A program made the position numbers and the translations under genes. The notes below the pieces were generated by a model. It did not search any database. It was not told where the DNA came from and worked only from the letters and a program-made list of their open reading frames with translations. This document shows positions 44,330-54,324 of a stretch of DNA of 64,000 nucleotides, in pieces; the stretch's first letter is position 1, and each line of letters begins with the position of its first letter. The stretch is from Streptomyces violaceusniger. Lineage in GTDB: Bacteria; Actinomycetota; Actinomycetes; Streptomycetales; Streptomycetaceae. The stretch spans positions 6,634,001 through 6,698,000 of the forward strand of contig BJHW01000001.1 in assembly GCA_005405945.1 (NCBI GenBank), read 5' to 3'.

Positions 44330-44998
44330 GTGCTGTTGCTCGCTCTTGATACCGCCACCCCCGCCGTGACCGTCGCCCTGCACGACGGCTCAGCAGTGAT
44401 CGCCGAGTCCGCCGACGTGGACGCCCGGCGCCACGGCGAGCTGTTGCTGCCCGCCGTCCACCGGACGCTGAAAGCGGCGGGCACCGAACTGGGCGCGGTG
44501 ACGGAGATCGTCGTCGGCGCGGGCCCCGGCCCGTACACCGGACTGCGCGTGGGCCTGGTGACCGCGGCCACCTTCGGGTCGGTCCTCGGCGTCCCCGTCC
44601 ACGGGCTGTGCACGCTGGACGGGATCGCGTACGCCGCCGGGCGGGCCGGTCTGGAAGGCCCCTTCGTCGTGGCCACGGACGCGCGGCGCAAGGAGGTCTA
44701 CTGGGCGCGTTACGACGACGCCCGCACCCGCGTCGGCGAGCCCGCCGTCGACCACCCCGCCGACCTCGCCGAGCGGGTGGCCGGGCTGCCCGCGGTCGGC
44801 GCGGGCGCGCTGCTCTACCCGGCGGCCTTCGCCGACGTACCGCCCGGGATGCCGGAGCACCAGTCGGCGGGGGCGCTCGCCTCGCTCGCCGCCGAGATGC
44901 TGGCGCGCGGCGAGGAGCTGCCGCCGCCCCGGCCGCTGTATCTGCGCCGCCCCGACGCCAAGGTGCCCGCCAACTACAAGGTGGTCACCCCGAAGTGA
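44330..44998 (+). CDS. tsaB: tRNA t6A synthesis protein TsaB
   Basis: TsaB (222 residues, GTG start) is the inactive ASKHA partner of TsaD. MLLLALDTATPAVTVALHDG and VVGAGPGPYTGLRVGL are conserved. The stop overlaps the rimI start by four bases (GTGA). Confidence 0.93.
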   Translation: MLLLALDTATPAVTVALHDGSAVIAESADVDARRHGELLLPAVHRTLKAAGTELGAVTEIVVGAGPGPYTGLRVGLVTAATFGSVLGVPVHGLCTLDGIAYAAGRAGLEGPFVVATDARRKEVYWARYDDARTRVGEPAVDHPADLAERVAGLPAVGAGALLYPAAFADVPPGMPEHQSAGALASLAAEMLARGEELPPPRPLYLRRPDAKVPANYKVVTPK

Positions 44999-45618
44999 CC
45001 GGCACCGGCACGAGCGTGACCCTGCGCGAGATGCGCTGGTGGGACCTGGAGCGGGTGATGGAGCTCGAGGAGGAGCTGTTCCCCGAGGACGCCTGGTCGC
45101 GGGGGATGTTCTGGTCCGAGCTCGCGCACGCCCGGGGCCGGGACGCCACCCGCCACTACGTGGTGGCGGAGGACGGGCCCCGGCTGGTCGGGTACGCCGG
45201 GCTCGCCGTCGTCGACCGCACCGGCGACGTCCAGACCATCGCCGCCGCCCGCGACCACTGGGGCACCGGCCTCGGCGCCCGCCTCCTCACCGACCTTCTG
45301 ACGGCCGCCACCGCCTTCGAGTGCCGTGAGGTGCTGCTGGAGGTGCGGGTGGACAACGCCCGCGCCCAGCGGCTGTACGAGCGCTTCGGCTTCGAGCCCA
45401 TCGGCATACGCAAGGGCTACTACCAGCCCGGCAATGTGGACGCCCTGGTCATGCGGCTGGCCGACCCGGCGACGGCGACCACCGGCGCGCCGGCGAACGG
45501 CGAGCCCGGCGCGTCCGCCGCGCACACAGCGAATTCCGCGCACACAGCGAATCCCGCGCACACAGCCAACCCCGCGAACCCCGCGACCTCAGTACAAGGA
45601 ACCGAGACCCATGGCTGA
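44995..45618 (+). CDS. rimI: Ribosomal protein S18 alanine N-acetyltransferase RimI
   Basis: The GNAT domain (about 1-155) has WDLERVMELEEELFPEDAWS, the acetyl-CoA motif HWGTGLGARLL and RLYERFGFEPIGIRKGYYQ. The C-terminal ~50 residues carry a repeat of HTANP/HTANS units, which is unusual for RimI and overlaps the tsaD start by eight bases. GTG start within the tsaB stop. Confidence 0.9.
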   Translation: MTGTGTSVTLREMRWWDLERVMELEEELFPEDAWSRGMFWSELAHARGRDATRHYVVAEDGPRLVGYAGLAVVDRTGDVQTIAAARDHWGTGLGARLLTDLLTAATAFECREVLLEVRVDNARAQRLYERFGFEPIGIRKGYYQPGNVDALVMRLADPATATTGAPANGEPGASAAHTANSAHTANPAHTANPANPATSVQGTETHG

Positions 45619-46711
45619 CGAACCCCTCGTCCTCGGCATCGAGACCTCCTGCGACGAGACCGGAGTCGGCATCGTCCGCGGCCACACCCTCCTCGCCGAC
45701 GCCGTCGCCTCCAGCGTGGACGAGCACGCCCGCTTCGGCGGCGTCGTCCCCGAGGTCGCCAGCCGCGCCCATCTGGAGGCGATGGTCCCCACGATCCAGC
45801 GGGCGCTGAAGGAGGCCGGGGTCGCCGCCTCCGACCTCGACGGCATCGCCGTCACCGCGGGCCCCGGGCTCGCGGGCGCGCTGCTGGTCGGCGTCTCGGC
45901 CGCCAAGGCGTACGCCTACGCCCTCGGCAAGCCGCTCTACGGCGTCAACCACCTCGCCTCCCACATCTGCGTCGACCAGCTGGAGCACGGTCCGCTGCCC
46001 GAGCCGACGATGGCGCTGCTGGTGAGCGGCGGCCACTCCTCGCTGCTCCTCGCGCCCGACATCACCGCCGACGTCCGCCCGCTGGGCTCGACCATCGACG
46101 ACGCGGCGGGCGAGGCGTTCGACAAGATCGCCCGGGTGCTGAACCTGGGCTTCCCGGGCGGCCCCGTCATCGACCGCATCGCCCGCGAGGGCGACCCGGA
46201 CGCGATCGCCTTCCCGCGCGGGCTGACCGGTCCGCGGGACGCCGCGTACGACTTCTCCTTCTCGGGGCTGAAGACCGCCGTCGCCCGCTGGATCGAGGCG
46301 AAGCGGGCGGCGGGCGAGGAGGTCCCGATCGCCGACGTCTCGGCCTCCTTCCAGGAGGCGGTCGTGGACGTGCTGACCCGCAAGGCCGTCCGCGCCTGCA
46401 AGGACGAGGGCGTGGAGCACCTGATGATCGGGGGCGGCGTCGCCGCCAACTCCCGGCTGCGGGCGATGGCCGAACGCCGCTGCGAGGACGCGGGGATCAC
46501 GCTGCGGGTGCCGCGGCCGAAGCTGTGCACGGACAACGGGGCGATGGTGGCGGCGCTCGGCGCGGAGATGGTGGCGCGGGGGCGGTCGGCCTCGGCGTGG
46601 GACCTGTCGGCCGACTCGTCCCTCCCGGTGACGGACCCCCACGTCCCGGCGCCCGCCGGGCACACCCACGACCATGTGCACGAGCTGAGCCGGAAGAACC
46701 TGTACGCATGA
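45611..46711 (+). CDS. tsaD: tRNA N6-adenosine threonylcarbamoyltransferase TsaD
   Basis: TsaD (366 residues) transfers the threonylcarbamoyl group to A37 of ANN-decoding tRNAs. VLGIETSCDETGVGIV, the metal-binding VNHLASHI (HxxxH) and LVSGGHSSLLL are present, and the DNGAMVAALG segment near the C-terminus. It ends in HTHDHVHELSRKNLYA, a His-rich tail. Its stop overlaps the next ATG (ATGA). Confidence 0.95.
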   Translation: MADEPLVLGIETSCDETGVGIVRGHTLLADAVASSVDEHARFGGVVPEVASRAHLEAMVPTIQRALKEAGVAASDLDGIAVTAGPGLAGALLVGVSAAKAYAYALGKPLYGVNHLASHICVDQLEHGPLPEPTMALLVSGGHSSLLLAPDITADVRPLGSTIDDAAGEAFDKIARVLNLGFPGGPVIDRIAREGDPDAIAFPRGLTGPRDAAYDFSFSGLKTAVARWIEAKRAAGEEVPIADVSASFQEAVVDVLTRKAVRACKDEGVEHLMIGGGVAANSRLRAMAERRCEDAGITLRVPRPKLCTDNGAMVAALGAEMVARGRSASAWDLSADSSLPVTDPHVPAPAGHTHDHVHELSRKNLYA

Positions 46712-46971
46712 CCGTCGCGTTGATGTGGGAAGCCCGAGCCGTGGCCGGAAAGGGCGAGGAACTCCTGACCTGGGCCACCCACCAGCCCCTCGACCCGCCC
46801 CCGCTCCGCCGCGAAACCTTCCGCGCACCCGAGGACCGCGTCCTCGTCATCACCTGGTGGGAGGGCACCTACGACACCGAGGGCCTGCCGGAACTGCCCG
46901 AGCCGGGGGAGGACTTGGTGCGGCGTGCGGTCCACCGCTGGCGTTTCGAGACGGTAGCGGACGGGGTCTAG
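46708..46971 (+). CDS. Small conserved protein downstream of tsaD
   Basis: The 87-residue product starts MTVALMWEARAVAGKGEELL and has RVLVITWWEG; the pattern suggests a small ABM-like alpha/beta barrel (antibiotic monooxygenase type), an inference from the short beta-strand pattern. ATG overlaps the tsaD stop, so it is translationally coupled. Confidence 0.7.
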   Translation: MTVALMWEARAVAGKGEELLTWATHQPLDPPPLRRETFRAPEDRVLVITWWEGTYDTEGLPELPEPGEDLVRRAVHRWRFETVADGV

Positions 46972-47007
46972 GGGTGCCCGGCGGATCGTGACGCCTGCGG
47001 CGGGCTC

Positions 47008-47646
47008 TTCCCCTCCCCGCCCCTTCCCGACACCTCACCATTTGCGGCTCCGCCGCGTGGAGGCTGTGCCTCAGGCCCCGGGTGGGGGCTGTGCCTCAGA
47101 CGCCGCGTGGGGGCTCTTCCTAAGGCCCGGGTCGGGGCTTTGCGCCCGGGCCCCGGGTGGGGGTGCCTCAGGCCCCGGGTGGGGGCTCTGCTCCAGACGC
47201 CGCGTGGGGGCTCTGCGCCCGGGCCCCGGGTGGGGGTGCCTCAGGCCCCGGGTGGGGGCTGTGCCTCAGACGCCGCGTGGGGGCTCTTCCTAAGGCCCCG
47301 GGTCGGGGCTTTGCGCCCGGGCCCCGGGTGGGGGTGCCTCAGGCCCCGGGTGGGGGCTCTGCTCCAGACGCCGCGTGGGGGCTCTGCGCCCGGGCCCCGG
47401 GTCGGGGTTGTGCCTCAGGCCCCGGGTGGGGGCTGTGCCTCAGACGCCGCGTGGGGGCTCTTCCTAAGGCCCGGGTCGGGGCTTTGCGCCCGGGCCCGGG
47501 TGGGGGCTGTGCCGCAGGCCCCGGGTGGGAGCTCCGCTCCAGACGCCGGGCGGGGGCTCTGCCCCAGATCCCGGGTGGGGGCTCTGCCTCCAGGCCCCGG
47601 GGTCCAGGGCGGAGCCCCTGGTATCGGGAAGGGGCGGGGAGGGGAA
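47008..47646. repeat. Amplified tandem array inside 23 bp terminal inverted repeats
   Basis: Positions 47008-47030 and 47624-47646 are perfect inverted repeats. Between them lie about 2.9 copies of a 170-173 bp higher-order unit (landmark GTGCCTCAGACGCC at 47091, 47261, 47434), itself built of ~27 bp subunits with GGCCCCGGGTGGGGGCT. All frames stay open; no gene is called. The ends match the dispersed repeat at 23,431-23,542. Confidence 0.8.
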
Positions 47647-47692
47647 AGTGTCGCCGGACACCCCGTAGCGGTGACGGCGCGAGGCCGAGTCG

Positions 47693-49883
47693 TTACCGCA
47701 GGGCCTCGGCCAGATCGGTCAGGTGCCGGGAGACCGGGCCCAGGGTGAGCAGACCGCTGCCCGCCCCGGCGAGCTCGGCCGCCGCCGGGGTCAACGCCGC
47801 GTGGGCGCGCGCGATCGTCTCCCGGTCGCCGACGGCGATGGCCGCGCGCCCGGTGAGACACCACAGGGCCTCCAGCAGCAGATCGCGGGGCGGTTCCGGG
47901 ACCGTGCGCAGCGCCGCCGCGGCCTCGGCGCGGCGGTCCTGGGCCAGCAGCACCAGCGGGCGGGCCCAGGGCGCGTACGGCCCCCAGCCGAGGTCCGCGT
48001 CGGTCGGGGCGGGCCGCCCCCGCTCCACGCGCAGACAGAGCAGCGCGAGCGGCAGCAGACCGTGCTCCAGGCCGGGCATCCCGGCGCCGTCCAGCCGCGC
48101 GGCGGCGTTCCGGTAGGCCGCCTCGACCGCGGCCTCGTCCGCAGGTCCCGCCGCGGCCAGCCGCAGCGCCCGGTACCACGCGGTGAACACCCCTACCAGC
48201 GGCCGCTCATGGCGCTCGCCCAGACGCTCGGCGGCGGCCGCGTGCCGGTCGGCCGCCGCGAAGTCCCCGAGCGCGCTGCGGGCCTGGACCCGGATGAGAT
48301 GGCCGAGCACCTCGAAGGGACCAGCCCGTGTCGCGCCGACAGGGCGATCAGCTCGGCCCCGGTCGCGTCCCGGCGCGGCGCCAGCCCCGCGCGCTCGAAG
48401 CTCTGCATGAAGACGCCGTTCAGCGCGAACGCCAGCACCCCAGGATCGTCCAGCCGCCGAGCGATCTCCTCCGCCTGCCGAGCCGCCTGCCGTCCCCGCT
48501 CGGACCGCCCACCCCGCGACTCCACGGCGATCGTCGCCAACAGCCGGGCGCGCATCGCGCCATGGCCGACCGGCCATGAGCCGGGAGTGTCGTGGCCGGA
48601 GCCCTTGTGGCCGCGTAGGCGGTGGCCAGGCGCTCCGGGGCCGGTTGGCCCTTCCCTGGGCGCCTCGTGGCTGGGCGCGCCGGGGCTGATTGACCCGTCC
48701 CGGGGCACCCTGTCCCGGGGCACCCTGTCCCCGGGGGCCTCGTGGCCCGGGGCCCGTGGTCGGACGCACCCGGGTCGGCCGGGAAGTCGGCCGCGAGCGC
48801 GGCCAGCGTGCGTTCGGCTGCCCTGACGATCGATGCCGCCTGTTCGGGGTCGTCCAGGCGGGTCCAGATCGCGGGGACGTCGTAGGCGCCGATGACTCGG
48901 GCGGTCAGTTCCGGGTCGCCCAGTTCTTCCGCCGCGGCGACGGCCGCCACGCGCTGTTGGCGGGCCGTCAGCAGGCCGCCGCCACCGGTCATCGAGAGGT
49001 CGCGCAGCAGACCGACCGTCGACTCCAGGCGGGCCCGGGCGCCGGAGGCCACGGTGCGGTCGTACGCGGCGGTCGCGTCCGCCCACACCTGGGCCGCCGC
49101 GCCGCCCCGCGCCGCCGTGGGGTCGAGGTGGGGCGCCTGGCCGAGGATGTCCGTCTCCAGGCGGCGCAGCTCCGGGCCCGGGTCCACGCCCAGCTGCTCG
49201 ACCAGCAGCGTGCGGGCCCGGCGCAGCACCGCCAGCGCGTCGCCCTGGCGGCCGGTGCGGTACAGCGCGAGGGCCAGCGCCCGCCAGGCGCCCTCGCGCC
49301 AGGGGTGCTCGGCCAGATGCGCCTCCAGGTCCGGCACCGCCTCGGCGGCCCGGCCCAGCGCCAGTCGGGCCTCCGCCTGCCGCTCGACGGCGTGCAGCCG
49401 CAGCTCCGCCAGCCGGGAGCGCTCGCCCCGGGCCCAGCCCTCGTCGGCGAACTCCGCGTACGCGGGCCCGCGCCACCGGCCCAGTGCCTCCTCCAGCCGG
49501 GGCAGCGCGCCGTCCGGCGGCAGGGTCGCCGCGTCGGCCACGTCCTGTTCGAAGCGCCAGGCGTCCACCGCGTCCGGGTCGGCCCGCAGCGCGTACCCGG
49601 GGCCCTCGGTGACCAGCAGCCGGGCCGGGGTGCGCGGCGGGCGCTGCGGCTCCAGCGCGCGGCGCAGCGCGGCCACGAACGTACGCACCGCGCCCACCGC
49701 CCCGGGCGGCGGCTCCGTCCACAGGTCCTCGATCAGCCGGGAGACGGGTACGACACGGCGGCGGGCGACGATCAGCCGGGCCAGCACCGCGCGGTGCCGT
49801 GGCCCCTTGAGCGCGATCGCGCGCCCGTCGGCGTCCGCGTCCCAGGCCACGACCGGCCCCAGCACCCCGAAACCGACCCGCAT
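47693..49883 (-). CDS. SARP/AfsR-type regulator with BTAD domain (two frame breaks)
   Basis: The N-terminus MRVGFGVLGPVVAWDADADG is an OmpR-type winged helix (ALKGPRHRAVLARLIVARRR, VSRLIEDLW), followed by the bacterial transcriptional activator domain (AWRFEQDVADAATL, RLAELRLHAVERQAEARLAL). A helical-repeat C-terminal half follows without NB-ARC motifs. Two missing bases, at 48749-48755 and 48317-48319, must be restored. The linker between (DNA ~48,590-48,770) is a low-complexity insert rich in GAPGHEAPGD/RVPRD units. Divergent from the hydrolase gene, which it may control. Confidence 0.8.
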
Positions 49884-50016
49884 GCGGTCACGGTAGCGCG
49901 CTGATCGGATGCTCATCCGCACCCGGCAGGCTGACAGCCAGCTGGTCAGTCACTTACGCCGTCCGGTCGCCCGGATGTCCGGTCGCCCGGATGCTCCACA
50001 GAAAGCGCGCTCACCC

Positions 50017-50957
50017 ATGGCCCCTGTCATTCCCGGCTTCGACTACCGCCGCGTCCCCGTCGCCGACGGCGTGTCCCTGAACGTGGCCGTCGCGGGCTCG
50101 GGCAGCCCGCTCGTGCTGCTGCACGGCTTCCCGCAGACCCACCTCATGTGGCGGCACGTGGCCGCCGACCTCGTGGCCGATCACACCGTGATCTGCCCCG
50201 ACCTGCGCGGCTACGGCGCCAGCGACAAACCGTCCGCCAATGCCGCCGCCGCTGCCGGCCCCGCCGCCGTCACCGACCCCGCTGCCGCCGACGACGCCGC
50301 TGCCGGCCCCGCCGCCTACGCCAAGCGCACCATGGCCGCCGACATCGTCGCCCTCGCCCGCGCCCTCGGGCATGACCGCTTCGCGCTGGCCGGGCACGAC
50401 CGCGGCGCCCTGGTCGCCTTCCGGGCGGGCCTCGACCACCCGGCGACGATCACCCACCTCGCCTGCCTGGACGTGCTGCCGACCCTCGACATGTGGGACG
50501 TGCTGCACGGCACCACCGCCGCCGTCGGCTTCCACCTCTTCCTGATGGCCCAGCCCCGGGGCTGCCCGAGCGGATGATCGCCGCCTGCCCCGACGACTTC
50601 TTCGGCCACTTCCTCGACCTGTGGACGGGCGACCCGCGGGCCATCCCCGCCGAGATCCGCGCCGCCTATCTGGACGCCTGCCGCGCCGCGGTGCCGTCGA
50701 TCGTGGCCGACTACCGTGCCTCGGCCGGTGTCGACGTCGACCACGACCGGGCCGACCGCGACGGCGGACGCCGGCTGACGATGCCGCTCACCGTCATTCA
50801 GCAGGACTGGGGCGCCGCCCTCGGCTATGACGCGGCGGCGCTGTGGCGCGCCTGGGCCGACGACCTGGAGCACCACACCGTCGGCTACGGCCACTTCATG
50901 GCCGAGGAGGCCCCCGCCGACATCGCCAAGGCCCTGCGGGAGCTGCTGGCCCGCTAG
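50017..50957 (+). CDS. Alpha/beta hydrolase of the epoxide hydrolase/dehalogenase type (frame broken)
   Basis: Motifs are LLHGFPQTHLMWRHV, DLRGYGASDKP and the nucleophile elbow GHDRGA, in which Asp (D128) replaces Ser as in epoxide hydrolases and fluoroacetate dehalogenases. The C-terminal His region is GYGHFMAEEAPADIA. A missing C at 50554-50557 separates the halves. An Ala-rich insert (residues ~74-100, AAAAAGPAAVTDPAA) just after the oxyanion region is atypical. Start ATG 50017. Confidence 0.83.
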
Positions 50958-50964
50958 GTCCTTC

Positions 50965-51143
50965 GGATGGATCTCCGCGGCGTCGCGAGGCCCGGCACGC
51001 CCTCTCGCCGCACCGGCCGAAAGCCCAAGTACGCCCAGTACGAGGGCTTCCGGCCGGCACGCCGAGAGCACGCTCCCCCAGCTACCGCTGGGAGGTGCCC
51101 CCTGACGCCGCTCCTTCTCCCACGGAGATCCATCAGAAGGAGC
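50965..51143. repeat. Structured palindromic intergenic element
   Basis: The outer ends, GGATGGATCTCCG (50966-50978) and CGGAGATCCATC (51123-51134), are inverted; an inner imperfect stem of about 25 bp pairs 51001-51026 with 51041-51068. A third hairpin, CCCAGC-TACC-GCTGGG, is at 51077-51092. It separates two convergent genes and is related to 27,860-27,895. Confidence 0.6.
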
Positions 51144-51999
51144 CTAGAGGGCCCGGAGTAGTGGTCGGCGATCTCGTCGCTGGTCGTCACCCACACCCCG
51201 GGGTGGTTCACCACGTACTCAAGCGCCTGGTCCACATACGTGTGCCGGAAGGGCTGGTTGATCACGAACGGGTGCAGCACCAGCGACATCACCCGCCCGC
51301 TCGTGGCCGAGTCCGCGTAGAGCTGGTCGAGCTGGTCCTTGACGATCCGGACGAAGTCCGGCCCGCTGAGGCTCTTGCCGACGAAGAGCTGGATGTCGTT
51401 GACCTCGATCGAATACGGCACGCTCAGCATCCCCGGCACGTTCAGCCGGTACGGCTGGTCGTCGTTGGCCCAGTCCAGTACGTACCGCAGCCCCAGCTCG
51501 GCCAGGAGCTCCGGCGTGCGGAAGGTCTCGGTCAGCGCCGGCCCCAGCCAGCCGCGCGGCCTGCGGCCGGTGGCCTTCTCGATGGTGCCGATCACCTCGG
51601 TGAGGTAGGCACGCTCCTCCTCGGGGACATGTCCGCCTGGAGGATCGAGTTGTTCTTGCCGTGCGCCGCCCACACCCAGTTCCGCTCCCGTCCGGCCCGG
51701 ATGATCTGGGGGTAGCGCTCGGCGACATCGGAGTTGAGCATCACGCTCGCCCGCACCTGGTGCCGGTCCAGGCTCTCGATCAGCCGCCAGATCCCGACCC
51801 GGGGGCCGTAGTCCCGCCACCCGTAGTTCAGCGGATCGGGCGCCAGCGCCCTGGTGTCGGGGAAGATGCTGGTGGAGGGGCGGTCGACCGCGTAGTGCTC
51901 GACGTTCAGCCCGACGTAGAAGGCCACCCGGGCGCCGTCGGGCCAGTGGATCGGGGCGCGTTCGACGATGGGGCTGTAGTCGAAGAGCTGGTTGTCCAT
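51144..51999 (-). CDS. Polysaccharide deacetylase family protein (two frame breaks)
   Basis: The product begins MDNQLFDYSPIVERAPIHWP and continues VAFYVGLNVEHYAVDR, DYGPRVGIWRLIESLDRHQV and RASVMLNSDVAERYP, the NodB/PuuE-like fold of the allantoinase-type deacetylases. The first break is the G run 51623-51626; with it fixed, the text joins EEERAYLTEVIGTIEKATG. A second missing base at 51152-51154 gives the natural end SDEIADHYSGAL at 51144. Substrate unknown. Confidence 0.78.
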
Positions 52000-52265
52000 C
52001 AGGGCTCACCTCATTTGTGCTGCTCATCTGTACTGCTCATCTGTGCGGCGGTTCGGTGTCGCGTTCGGCTCCGCTCGATGGACATCGTGAAACCCTCACA
52101 CAAGTGAGAAGGTCAAGCCGAAGAAGACCGGGCCACGACCGAAGAGCTGAGAGACTGCGTCGGCGTACACCGCAGAGCTGTGCGTGCCACGAGTGCCGTG
52201 CGTGCTACGAGTGCCGTGAGCGCGATGAGCGCGATGAGTGCCATGAGTGCCATAGGAAGGACGCC
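52000..52265. other. Spacer with short degenerate repeats
   Basis: No gene is seen. Words of the form GAGTGCC-GTGAGCGCGATGA repeat between 52,180 and 52,255. A short inverted repeat CTCACACAAGTGAG lies at 52098-52111. Confidence 0.4.
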
Positions 52266-53015
52266 ATGACGCCGCCCAACGAGCTTCCGCCACCGCCGCC
52301 CGCCCCGGACGAGCGGCCGTGGAAGGACCGCGCCGGATTGCTCGATGAGCGCGCGCGGGCGATGGGGGCGCTGGCGCGGTGGTACCTGGCGCCGCACCGG
52401 GCGCTGCTGCTGTGGCTGTCCGCGCTCGTCTTCGCGCTGGGGTGGAGCCTCGCGGTCTCGGGGTTCCAGTTCCTGGTGAAGGGCGAGATCATCGAGCACG
52501 TGCTGGGCGTGATCTTCCTGGGTCTCGCCCTGGGCGCCACGGTCCCCTCCAGCCTCGGGGTGGCCTCCGGCATCCGGCGCGACGTCTTCGTGGGCGCGTG
52601 CCTGCGCGACTGGGCCGAGCTGGAGCGCGATCCCCAGACGCTGCCGCACTGGCGGGTCTCCGGCGGCGCGCTCCTGTGGCTGGGCCCGTCCATCGTGCTG
52701 GCCTGCCTGGGGCTGGCGCTGGGCGGGTTCGCCGTCTTCTCGGACGTCGGCACGGAGAGCGTCGGCACCGTCGCCGGTATCGGCCTGGTCTTCGCGGCCG
52801 CCGGAGCGCTCGGCATGGCCAAGGCGATCGACTACTACCGCCTGGTCAGCCGCGAACTCCGTCCCCTCCGCCCCGACACCGGCGGTCCGGACCCATACGG
52901 CCCGGACGCACACGGTCCTGACCCGTACGGTCCGGACGCATACGGTTCTGGCGCGGGCTACGCCGACGGCTTCTCCGTCGACGACTTTTCCGACGACGGC
53001 TTCTGCAGTGACTGA
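52266..53015 (+). CDS. Membrane protein with PYGPDAYG-type tail
   Basis: The 249-residue product has a Pro-rich N-terminus, four hydrophobic segments (LLLWLSALVFALGWSLAV, VLGVIFLGLALGATV, LLWLGPSIVLACLGLALGGF, VAGIGLVFAAAGALGMA) and a tail of repeated GPDPYGPDAHG units. Ribosome site GGAAGG before the ATG. The last 58 bases overlap the gene on the other strand, so the true stop may be earlier. Function unknown. Confidence 0.68.
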   Translation: MTPPNELPPPPPAPDERPWKDRAGLLDERARAMGALARWYLAPHRALLLWLSALVFALGWSLAVSGFQFLVKGEIIEHVLGVIFLGLALGATVPSSLGVASGIRRDVFVGACLRDWAELERDPQTLPHWRVSGGALLWLGPSIVLACLGLALGGFAVFSDVGTESVGTVAGIGLVFAAAGALGMAKAIDYYRLVSRELRPLRPDTGGPDPYGPDAHGPDPYGPDAYGSGAGYADGFSVDDFSDDGFCSD

Positions 53016-53305
53016 AAGCGGGTCCGCAGCTCCTCGTACCGCTCACCCGGGCTCTCCCCGCGCTCCTTGGCCACCTCCTCGATGCGGGTCAGCAGCTGCC
53101 TGACCCGCACGGCGTCCGTATAGGCGTCGCGCTCCAGCTTCTTGTACGCGGCCGCGGCCGGGCCCTTGTGATCGTCGGGGTCCACCGACTGCCTCAGATG
53201 GCCGAGACGCTCGATCTGTTCCTCGAGGTAACTGAGCATTCCCTCAAGGTCTTTGATGAGATCCGACAGATCCTGGTCCGATACGGACAGTTTGTCTTTA
53301 CTCAT
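52958..53305 (-). CDS. Small helical protein, WXG100-like candidate
   Basis: The 115-residue, highly charged all-helical product starts MSKDKLSVSDQDLSDLIKDL and has EGMLSYLEEQIERLGHLRQS. Length and helix-turn-helix hairpin layout recall WXG100/ESX substrates, yet no WxG is present, so the assignment is weak. The Ser/Lys-rich tail overlaps the convergent gene. Confidence 0.6.
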   Translation of the reverse strand: MSKDKLSVSDQDLSDLIKDLEGMLSYLEEQIERLGHLRQSVDPDDHKGPAAAAYKKLERDAYTDAVRVRQLLTRIEEVAKERGESPGERYEELRTRFQSLQKPSSEKSSTEKPSA

Positions 53306-53406
53306 GTTCCATCCGTCCCTGCCACCCTCCCATCGGCCCATTAGCGGGATGATCGTGCCATGACCGGGGCCGGTGTGGAGAGCCGCCCGGGGTAACTCCT
53401 GTGCCG

Positions 53407-54242
53407 TCAGTCCGGCAGGGCCGTGTCCGGGGCAGCTCGATGCCGAACTCGGCGGCGAGAACGCGCAGCACCTCGTCGTTGTCGGCGAGTTCGCGCTCCT
53501 TACGGCTGCCGTCGGAGTACGTCTCGACGAGAGTCCGCCCGGACAGGAGGAGATGGCGGTCGAGGCCGGTCCGCTGGACGTGGAGGGTGTGCTGGAAGGG
53601 CGAGCGCGGGTTGGTGGCGACGTGCCAGTTGATGACCCCGTAGTCGGACGCGTCGAACGGCTCGCGGGTGAAGGCGTACTGGTCCTGCCAGGAGCCGTCG
53701 AGGAACGCCTGGAAGACCCACAGGTCCTCCAGCCCCTCCGGGTGCGGCTCGCGGACGTAGCGGTGGCGGCGGGTGCCGTCGTGGAACTCGGTGTCGGCGA
53801 CGAGCGGCACGGCCTCCAGGAGGCCGCCGATGCTGCCGAAGCCCACGTCGGCCACGTAACGCCGCTCCTCGCCCGGGATCCCGACCAGCAGCAGCATGTG
53901 CGTGCGCGGGCGGACCGTCCCGGGGGCCGCGCCGACCCGGACGCGGGCGGTGAGGCCGGTGACGCGGAAGCCAAGAGCGGTGAGGGCCGCGGTCAGCAGC
54001 GTGTTGTGCTCGTAGCAGTAACCGCCGCGCCGGCCGCGGACCAGCTTGGCCTCCAGGTCGGGGACGGCGAGGGAGGGGGCCGAGCCGAGGAGGGGGTCGA
54101 GGTTCTCGAACGGTATGGACGTGAGATGCGCCCGATGCACCGCCCGCAGCGTCTCCACGGTGGGGGCGGGGCGCCGGTCGCCCGTCCAGCCGATACGCGT
54201 CAGATAGGCGTCGAGGTCAAGGGCGATACGGGCTGGTTCCAT
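53407..54242 (-). CDS. nat: Arylamine N-acetyltransferase (frame broken at the end)
   Basis: The Cys-His-Asp triad is visible: RRGGYCYEHN (Cys ~70), RPRTHMLLLV and YVADVGFGS. It also has the typical ending FGIELPPDTALPD once a missing C at 53429-53432 is restored, giving a stop at 53407. Such enzymes acetylate arylamines or act as amide synthases. The start MEPARIALDLDAYL is chosen over an upstream ATG at 54285 that adds 15 untypical residues. Confidence 0.88.
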
Positions 54243-54324
54243 ACTGCCGACCGTAACGCCGGATCCCCGGCACCGGCCTCCGCTCAAGGTGGGGGCCTCA
54301 CCTGGTCCTCTGGACGTAGGTCCG

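Noticed and set aside
47008..47646. CRISPR array
   Set aside because: The units are contiguous and nested, with no unique spacers of constant length, and no cas genes are nearby.
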